Shown here: positions 34,401 through 43,400 of the stretch, in pieces
Position numbering within the stretch: the stretch's first letter is position 1
Layout of the letters: each line of letters opens with the position of its first letter
From: Yponomeuta sedellus
Taxonomy: Eukaryota; Arthropoda; Insecta; Lepidoptera; Yponomeutidae
Assembly (NCBI GenBank): GCA_934045075.1
Contig: OW203724.1
Coordinates: forward strand, 16,049,143 to 16,113,142
Direction: 5' to 3'
DNA length: 64,000 nt
Translations under genes and position numbers: made by a program
Notes under the pieces: model-generated
Database searches by the model: none
Seen by the model: the letters and a program-made list of their open reading frames with translations, nothing else
What the model was told of the DNA's origin: nothing

Positions 34401-37400
34401 GGGCAACATTTATACACGATGAGCTGAAAACGTGTACTCATGTATTTGTTCGAAACGACGGATACCGGAAACCACTGACACCCACCTACGACGGGCCCTA
34501 CAAAGTACTCCACCGCGAAACCAAGTTCTACACGATACAACTTGCAAACCGGAATACGAACATCTCCATTGACCGTTTGAAACCAGCATTCCTACTACAG
34601 ACAGACGTCGACGCTGGAAAACATGAAACACAATACGTCACGCGAGCCGGCAGAGTAACAAGAAGGCCCGAACGCTTCGCTGGAGGGGAGCTATGTAGCG
34701 TACATGGACATCCGTACGGCATGAGCGCCAGCGCGCACTGAAGGCGCCGACCGGCTCGTCGCAGATATTTATGCAGGGCGCATAAGACCTTTTGCCATGC
34801 AATGAAGCTTGCTCCTAAGCTGTGATTGGCTGTACAAAAGCAACTAGCTGTAATACATACAAGTTGCAATGTTAACATAGGTTATATATTAATAGACATT
34901 TTATGCAATACATAAAATTGCCGCCAGAGAAGCCCGGAGGACACGGCGGAGGACGAGGCAAAGCGCCACTGCGCGCCCATCCACCGCCCGTTAACCCCCC
35001 CACCATTAATTCACCGCCGGCGTCTTGAGGAGGCCCAAACCGGCGGAAGCGCCCCAAACACGCGCGCCCCTTCGCCTCTGCGCCGCCCCACAATGGTGCA
35101 GGGCGCCGCACCTCGCTCTCCGACACCACCGCCCCGGGACTTGTCCTTCGAGGTGATGCAGGCGCTGGGCTTGTTACCTGAGCAGGCTCAGTCATCGCCG
35201 CCTCCCCGGGCCGTGGTGATGGAGACGGACGCCGCCCCCATAGACCCGCGGCCTCCGCTCCGCCTTCGCGGACTGACGTCGCCGCCGCCCAGCCCGATGC
35301 GGCTCCCGCGGCCAACGTTTGACGCGAGACCGCTACCCATGCCGCAGGACGTGTCAACGACTGCGGCGACTTTCGCGAGCGCTGTCGCCCACCCTGCCTC
35401 AAAGACTGCTGCAGGCCACACCCGCCCAGGCTTAAAACCTGCCCGCTCTGCCGACGCGGGACCAGCTCGTCCTACAACGGGGCCAGCCCGCCCAACGACG
35501 GGGCCCATCCGCACAACGACGGGGGCCACCCGCCCAACGACGGGGCCCACCCGCCCACCGACGGGGCCCACCCGCCCAACGACGGGGGCCACCCGCCCTA
35601 CAATAGGGTCCGCCCGCCCAGACGTAAAACCCGCCCGCTGCCCTGATGCGGGACCCGCTCGCCCTGTAACGGGGCCCGCCCGCCCAACAGTGGAGCCCGC
35701 CCGCCCTGCCGCGGAACCCGCCCATCCTGACCCCGGAACTGCTTCTGGAGTACCCGCCGGCCCTTCAGCCGCCGGAGCCACGACTGCCGCCGCTCATGAC
35801 GGTGCCGCTGAACGCGCGTCCGTCGTCCCCGCCGCCACTCTCGCCGCTCCCAAAGTGGCGGTACCCAAGCGGCCGAAGTATCCGCCCCTGGTAGTGGAGC
35901 GCCTACCCAACTGGGCGTTCCACTTCAGGAACATCGCGGGGGAACTCGGCCGCCCTCCTAACGCACGCCCGTACGGAAACGGCGTGCGATTCACCCCAGC
36001 CGAGGACGACGAGTACCGCCTCATCCAGCGGTACCTCACTAAGCTGGAAAGGGAGGACCACGTGTCGTGGTTCTCCTACTCCCTCCCAGCCGAACGCAAC
36101 GTCAAGGTGGCGATCCGTGGACTGCCAGCGGACACGGCGCCGGCGGACATCATCGCCGCCCTCGCCGAGCACGGCTTTGAGGCGGAGCATGCGACGAGCA
36201 TCCGGCCGCGCGCGGGGCGCCCCGGATGCATATTCTTCGCATCGCTCCGCCGAACGCCCAACTTGCTCCCGGCACTGTATGAGCTCAATGAGCTCCTCTA
36301 CATGCCGGGAGTAAAAATTGAAGCATGGCGCGGCAAGCAGGGGCCAGCGCAGTGCCACCGGTGCCAGCAGTTCCGGCACTCCTCCCAGCACTGCCACCGC
36401 CCGCAAAAATGCGTGCGTTGCGGGGAGGATCACCATGCCCGGAACTGCCCACGCCCGAAGGAGGAGCCAGCGACGTGTGCTAACTGTGGCGGACCACACG
36501 CTGCGAACAACTCCTCCTGCCCAGTGTTCCGCAAGGAGGCGCGGAACAACAAAGCTGGCACTGTCGCCATATCAGGCCAGGGAGGCCGGAAGATGACCAA
36601 CGCATCCCAGCAGCAACCAGCGGTGCAGGAGTCGGCGCCTGGCAACCTCATGGCGCCGGCCAACCCGCCCGCATCCCGCTCCACTCCTGCGGTCACTAAA
36701 CCGCGCAGGAAGAGGGATGGGAAGAAGAAGAAATCTGCTGGACCGGCTGGGGTAGCGGCCGCTCCACCAGCGACTACAGCAGCAGCCATCGCAGCACCTG
36801 CAACCGCCGCAGCACCCCCGACCTCCAATGAGGCACTGACGCGTGCTGTCAGTGCCCTCATGGAGGTCCTTGCGGCGCTGCAGACGGGGCCTCCACAAGC
36901 CACCGTCACCCCAGGCCCGGCGACTGCCCGTGACATTCGCTAGGCCTTTAAGGGTGGTGCATTGGAATGCCCAATCGCTACGTAGGAAGAAGCGGCTGCT
37001 CCAGGTCTTCCTCCGGGAGCAAGACGTCGACGTGGCGCTACTCAGCGAGACCTGGCTTGGGGAGGGTGACAAACTTACCATCCCCAACTACGTCGTCTAT
37101 CGCAGGGACGAGAAAACCGAACACCGTGCGTTCCGAGGACTGGCGGTGATAGTGAAGAGGAAGGTCGTCCACCAGCCGATCGAGTTCCGGGAGCTTGCGT
37201 CAATGTACGCTCTCGGTATCGAGGTACAAGTCGCCGGCACAGTGATGCGACTCTTCGCCGCCTATAAGCCCCCAGTCACTGCCTTCGACTTCAGAGACCT
37301 GCGGGGGCTGCTAGAGTCGCCATCACCGACCATCGTCGCCGGCGACCTCAACGCCAAGCACACCGCGTGGAACTCATCGGCTACCAACGCCCAAGGAAGA

Positions 37401-40400
37401 CGCCTCTTTGCCGACTCCGTGATGTCCCACTACGACGTCGCAGGTCCAGACGAGCCCACCCACTACCACTGGGACGGCTCGGGGGACGTACTCGACGTCG
37501 TTATCCACAAGGGACTCCGGACGCCGCCCCGCCAGGAGGTCTTAGCAGACCTCCCCTCGGACCACCGGCCGGTTCTTCTCGTCCTCGACGACCTGCCGAC
37601 CAGGGTCGCGCTGCCAGTGCTCCGCCGACTCTACAGCTGGGCCCCGTTTGCCTCCATCCTCACGGCGGAAACCCTATCCCGCCCGTCGCCACGCCAGAAG
37701 ACGTTGAGTGCCTGACGTCTGAGCTGACTGCTTGCATCCGAAGCGCGCTTGACAAATCCGCGCGCACAGTTCCGAGCGGGGGGAAATCCACTCCTCTACC
37801 CGCTCGGATCATGAACCTGATCCGCGAAAAGCGCCGCCTCCGGAAGCAGTGGCAGCACTCCCGCTCCCCCCAGCTCAAGACGCGCCTCAACGCTCTGACG
37901 GCCAAAGTGACGGCGGAGCTAGATGCCAACGCCGAAGAATCTTGGGAGCGCCACATCGAGTCCGTGGGCGATGATACCCCCTCCGTTCATCGCCTATGCC
38001 GGCAGCTGTCGACCGAACCCCCGCCTGTTCGGCCGCTGCTGGGCAGCGACGGCCACCCAAGATTCAAGGCACAAGACCGAGCTGAAGTCTTCGCCGAGTG
38101 CCTTGAGAAGGCGTTCATCCCGAACCCCACCAACGACACGGAGCACGTCGCAGCAGTCGAGCAACACCTTCGAGCCTACTTCGCAGCACCGATGGCCCCG
38201 GCTGAGGACCCTGTGGTTTTCACGCCCGGCCAAGTGCAGCGGACGATCCAGCGCACCAAGCCAAGGAAAGCACCGGGCCAGGATCGCATAACGAACACGG
38301 CGCTCCGGCACCTCCCGCAACGCTCAATTGCGGCCGTGACGCGCCTGTTCAATGGCATCCTGCGCACCGGTCACTTTCCACAAACGTGGAAAACTGGCCT
38401 GGTCATCCTCTTGCCCAAGCCGGGCAAGAATCCACAGAAGCCCGAAAGCTACCGGCCCATCACGCTGCTGAGTACCCTCTCGAAGGTGTTCGAAAAGCTC
38501 CTGCTGCATCACCTGCTCCCGCACGTCCAGCCTCGTCCGGAACAGTTCGGGTTCCGGCCTGAGCACTCGACGACGCTTCAGCTCACCAGGGTACTGCACG
38601 ACATGACGGTGCGCCTCAACAAAAAGGAGTGCACCGTTGCAGTACTCCTGGATATGGAGAAGGCGTTTGACAGGGTATGGCATGAGGGGTTGCTGTACAA
38701 ACTGTCGACGTCCGCTGCCCCTCGACGTCTCATCGCGGTCGTGGCCTCGTTCCTGAGGGATCGCCGCTTCAGAGTGGCGGTGGAGGACGCCGTGTCCGAG
38801 GAGCGCCACATCCTTGCCGGCGTCCCCCAGGGAAGCTGCCTGTCCCCGGCCTGTTACGCCCGATACACCGACGACATACCAGTCCCGGAGGGCGTCCAAT
38901 TGGCACTATACGCTGACGACGCCGCCTACCTGGCGTCGTCCATGTCACCTAAGCACGCTGCAACCAAGATGCAGCGTGCCCTCGACGCTCTCCCCGACTG
39001 GCTGAAGAAGTGGCGTATGTCGGTCAATGTCGGGAAGACACAGGCCATGCTGACAGGCCGCTGCCACCTGCCGCCGCCGCTCCGGCTGCACGGGCGGGTC
39101 ATCGAGTGGCAGAACCAGGTGAAATACCTGGGGGTCACCATCGACCGTGGACTAACGATGGCTGCGCACGTCAGCGCAGTCGTCAACCAGGTGAAGGTGG
39201 CGCGCGCGAAGCTGCGTCCAATCTTCACCTCCCGCCTCCCTCTGCGAGCGAAGCTCGGGGTCTACAAGACCTATGTCAGGCCCCGCCTCACGTACGCTGC
39301 GCCGGCATGGTTCGCGCTTGTCTCGGAGTCGAATAAGAAGCGGCTCCGAGCCCAGGAGAACCTCTCCCTACGCACCATCGTCGGCGCACCTCGCTACGTG
39401 AGGAATGCGACGATCGCGAGGGACCTCAAGTGGGAGGAGCTGGACGCTTTCGTGGCGCGGCTGGCGACCGATATGTTCGCGCGTGCGGACCGGTCGCAGC
39501 TGCAGCACCTGCGCGGGCTGGCGCCACTGCACGCGCGACCGCCCGACAGCCGCGCCAAGCGCGTCCCCCGAAGCCTGGTCGAGTCCACGGCCAACTCGGT
39601 CTAAAGAAGACCACCTGCGACCCCTAGTGAAGACCACCGCCTGGAAGGCCACCCATTGACCTGTCCGTAGCCGCGTACAGCGGTAGATCCCTCGGGAAGA
39701 GGGCCACGCCCTGACCCCGACCCTCCACTTTCCCCAGGGGGAAGTGTGAGAAGACCGCAAGATGATGCAATACATGGGAAAATCATATACTTCATCTCGC
39801 TCATTTTATTACTTCCTCGACCCACAACAATTTCAAGTAAATAATAATTCCTAAAGTTGATTTTTATTTCGAGGCAGTATAACCATTTAGGTACATAATA
39901 TTTTGGAAAAATTGTAATAACTATAATATTTTATGTTTTTTCCTTTCCGAAATACAATAAAGAATAATTATCCTTATCTTATTTTCTTTTCTTATTCTAT
40001 TTTACTCTTTAGAAAGCTATTTTAAAGCCACTGAATGGTACTTGCGATGAAACTTTAACAGATAAATTTTATCGCAAGTGCTATCGCAACCGACAAAAAT
40101 ACATTCAAAGCTTTTGAGTGCTTACAGAAAAAATATTGTAAGCGCCAAAAAAGCCTTAAAATTACATGTTTTTTAATTTTTCTTAATAATCACAAGTCAA
40201 TAATTTTATTTTATTACTAAATGAAAAATCTAAGCTCGACACGTCTTCTCTGTACAAAAATATTTAAAAAAGACCTCCTCCTGTAAAATTTAGTTTTTGG
40301 CGCTTACACTAAGTCGGCGGTAATGGCTCGATGTGATGCAGCAATACCAGAAAAAATGTGCTTCACTTCCAGGTTAGACTCCTGCGTATAAATGAAATTA

Positions 40401-43400
40401 TATTAGTACAATCATCAATTAGTATTACGTATGAAACATGGCGTGCAGATAGACAAAGATCTGAATTGAGTCGTTGAGTTTCCCGTGTTATAATTTCTAA
40501 CGCCGGCGAAGCAGCGGGTTAAAGCTAGTTTTAATAAGAGATAACATTTTAAAATATTACGAAATCTACCACATTGTTTTATTTGTGCATCTATCCACCC
40601 TATGAGTATTAATTCTTTATTGCACAAAAGATAATGCAAAAATGTGCATTTTCTATCTGTAAAGCCGGTACCAGTAGGTACCAGTATTCGTATTCGGCCG
40701 TTAATGTGTTAAACTGTTTGTATAATTTGTCGATAGGTTCACCCTATCGACAAACTAGAACTCGCATTGTCCCATCCCAAACTGAAAATGTACTTGTTTT
40801 TCAATTTTGAACTTTATGTCTTACTAAGTAAAAGTTCTTTTCGGTCCGACGCGGTGGTAGTTCCATCTAGTGTAGAGTAGCGTTACTACAAAATGTCAAC
40901 CTTAATTTCATCATTGTCATTTGACTTTGATCACTGTTAACATTATGGAAAGGTGCATATTTTACTTGAAACTTTTATGATGTACACCTTTTCGGCATTG
41001 ACTTTATTTACCAATGGCAGCTTGGCATTCGTAGTGTGCGTTTGGTTTATGTGTATCAGTTTGGTTACACTGGTTTTCGTACTAATGTGTCATGTCACTA
41101 CTTCTACTCTTTTTTTATGTTCTGTGGATACGAGCGATAACCTACGACCTTAGCGATACTATTAGACTTCTATTGGACCTGCGATTGGAATCTACGTGTG
41201 GACTTCTTGTCGTGAAGACCTGCAGACCAGACCCTGCGTGAATAAATCCTAAGAAGTTGTCATTGGCGTTTTACCTCCAGATCTAGAACCCTAGCCCGTA
41301 ACAATAGTTAATTAAACAAATATAACAATAACAATAGTTAGTTAAACAATAGTCAATAGTTAGACGAGAGCATAACAAAACGTTACTTAAGTAAACGTAA
41401 ACGTAACGTAACATTTACATACAGGCACATACATTGCTTCTGGCCCCACACTAGGAAATTCAATTTCAATGAGTATTTACTTATTGACATTTTCAATTCA
41501 GAAACCGGCCCTAAGTCACACTAAGTAAACAGACTATCTTATAAACTTAGTTCCGGATTCACTTACTTGATTTTTTGTCAGAGGAGGTTTCAGGTCCGAT
41601 CAGGTTTTGCTCTGACCGCAGAGTTTAGTGGTGAGTAGAGACTCAGCTCGCGTTGTCGGTTGCTCATCTCTGACTACGTCAATAATATGTAGTGCTTAGG
41701 AAACTTTTAGTTGATACTAGATTACTTTAGATTAGATAAACAGTTTATACACGCCATGTATAAACTGTTCATCCTGTTCTCAAATTAACAATCAATCATT
41801 GTTTCAGAGCTACTCAACAAGAAGACTATTCCATGGGGTACTTAGAATCTACACCAATGGACGATTCGCGGAATTATTCGGATGATGACGACGATGATAG
41901 GCCCTCCAAGGTTACATCCGGCCGAGACAGTTTGGATAAAGATAAATGTAAGCGTAGCGCTCGTCGCCTAGTCGAACCGAGTGATTAGAAACAATGATTT
42001 GAGTTAAGGAACAACAGGCGCGGTCGGGTGCAGGATGGGTAACCGACCCGTGACTACCGCTAGTGGCATTTTTCCGAGCGCGTCCGTGCTTGGTGCCGGC
42101 TGTCATGTACTGGCAATCGTTAAAATATGTCAGAGGCCTTATAGGCGGCTTGATAACTTCCGACAGTAAGGCGACTCACCGGCATCAGTGAAATTTCAAA
42201 CCTCTTTACAATATTCTCTATATTACGTACAGGCAGACATCTGGCTGAAGTACGAGTAATTTGCAGCCCCGAGTACCTACGTTGCAGTTAGGTTCTTACA
42301 TCGGAATGATATCGTTGTACCCACATGATTATATTCTTTTAAATGCAAGACAATTTTTTGTTAAAGACAAATTTTTTTTTAGTTCTATTTTCTATGTGTA
42401 TATTTTATATCTGTACGTAATACAGAGCATATTGTAAAGAGGTTTGAAATTTCACTGATGCCGGTGAGTCGCCCATTAGCTTAGTTGGAAGAGCGCTGGC
42501 ACGGATAGCCAGAGGTCGCGGGTTCGAATCCCGGCATGGGTGGAATTTTTAGCCTCTAAATAGGTTTTTAAAATTTAACGGGTCTACTCGCGTTTGTTTT
42601 GACCCGTCAAATGTACAAAAATGTAAGTATGATTGTCGCGGATCGTTAAAAACCGACTAACGTCAGACATTTTACATGATACAGTAATTTTAATCACTCG
42701 CGATCCTCATACATAGTTATGTAGTAAACGGGTATAATCGCATTTGTTCATTAGGTCAACCCGTGGCCACTGACGCTGCCGAAACGTTGGTAATTAGAGT
42801 AATTAAATTGTTCCTTATAAATAATGGTGTTAAAAGGTAATTTTTTTATGGGTACCTAATAAATAATCGTGATTACATTCCCTTTAATAAGTTAGGCTTA
42901 GCATGCATTGCGAATAAAATTGCCGCGATTTTTTTTCAGATGGATTTTAAATCGCGTACTGGGAACTATTTTTTTCGCAAGTGCGTGTACACTGCATATA
43001 TCACAGATTCTTGCGGAAAAAATCGCGCGGTGAAACATCGTTACAAACGCGCTTCATATGCTATGCTTCAGATGCTATGCTAGATGGCGCTGCACGGACT
43101 GCGAGTTATTCGTGTTTCCCTTCCCCGCAGCGTCGGTGAACAATCTCCAGTTCACGGTGTCGAACCGTGGCTCGCTCCAGGTGATCCTCAATCGGTACTT
43201 GTACAACCTGGCCTCGACCGGCAACCGCAACGCAATGCGGCGTTGGCGCTGCGTCGACTACCGCAGCTCTCGCTGTCCGGCCTTCGTAGTCACCAAGGGG
43301 AACGTCGTCTGCAACAGGTAATGTGATCAGGCCATACAGTCTAATACTTATAATCTGTTAGCTTTTAGAATATACCTCGGCTGCTATCGGATAGGATCGG

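Larger units (their letters stand above)
34914..39764 (+). mobile_element. GC-rich Jockey-clade LINE inserted in an LTR
   Basis: 4851 bp between 11-bp duplications. 5' UTR of about 180 bases, ORF1 (Gag-like, zinc knuckles), ORF2 (endonuclease plus reverse transcriptase), and a short 3' UTR ending AAGACCGCAAGATG without a poly-A tail. It is far richer in G and C than its surroundings. It seems nearly full length. ORF2 carries one frameshift, so this copy is probably inactive. Confidence 0.9.
30517..39829 (+). mobile_element. CsRn1-like Ty3/gypsy retrotransposon interrupted by a LINE
   Basis: LTRs of 274 bp: 30517-30790, and 34694-34913 continued at 39776-39829 after a LINE insertion. The two are identical in my reading. 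A 4-bp ATTT flanks the element (30513-30516 and 39830-39833). The tRNA-Trp-type primer site (TGGTGACCCCGACG) and the CHCC-type Gag (CYFHERFG...CRYPC) are marks of the CsRn1 lineage. There is no envelope gene. It sits inside the older DNA transposon. Confidence 0.88.
28822..40331. mobile_element. Decayed DNA transposon carrying nested retroelements
   Basis: Terminal inverted repeats of about 40 bp: 28822-28861 (TCGAGCCCTTACCGCCGACT) and 40292-40331 (inverse of TCGAGCCATTACCGCCGACT). Short subterminal motifs ATCGCAACCGACA recur at both ends. Own sequence is 28822-30516 and 39834-40331; the rest is the gypsy/Jockey nest. A clear target duplication was not found and the superfamily is not assigned. 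Confidence 0.65.

Noticed and set aside
35188..36499. Long minus-strand open frames opposite the Jockey ORF1
   Set aside because: They are shadows caused by high GC content and low stop frequency; zinc knuckles and the family fit belong to the plus strand.
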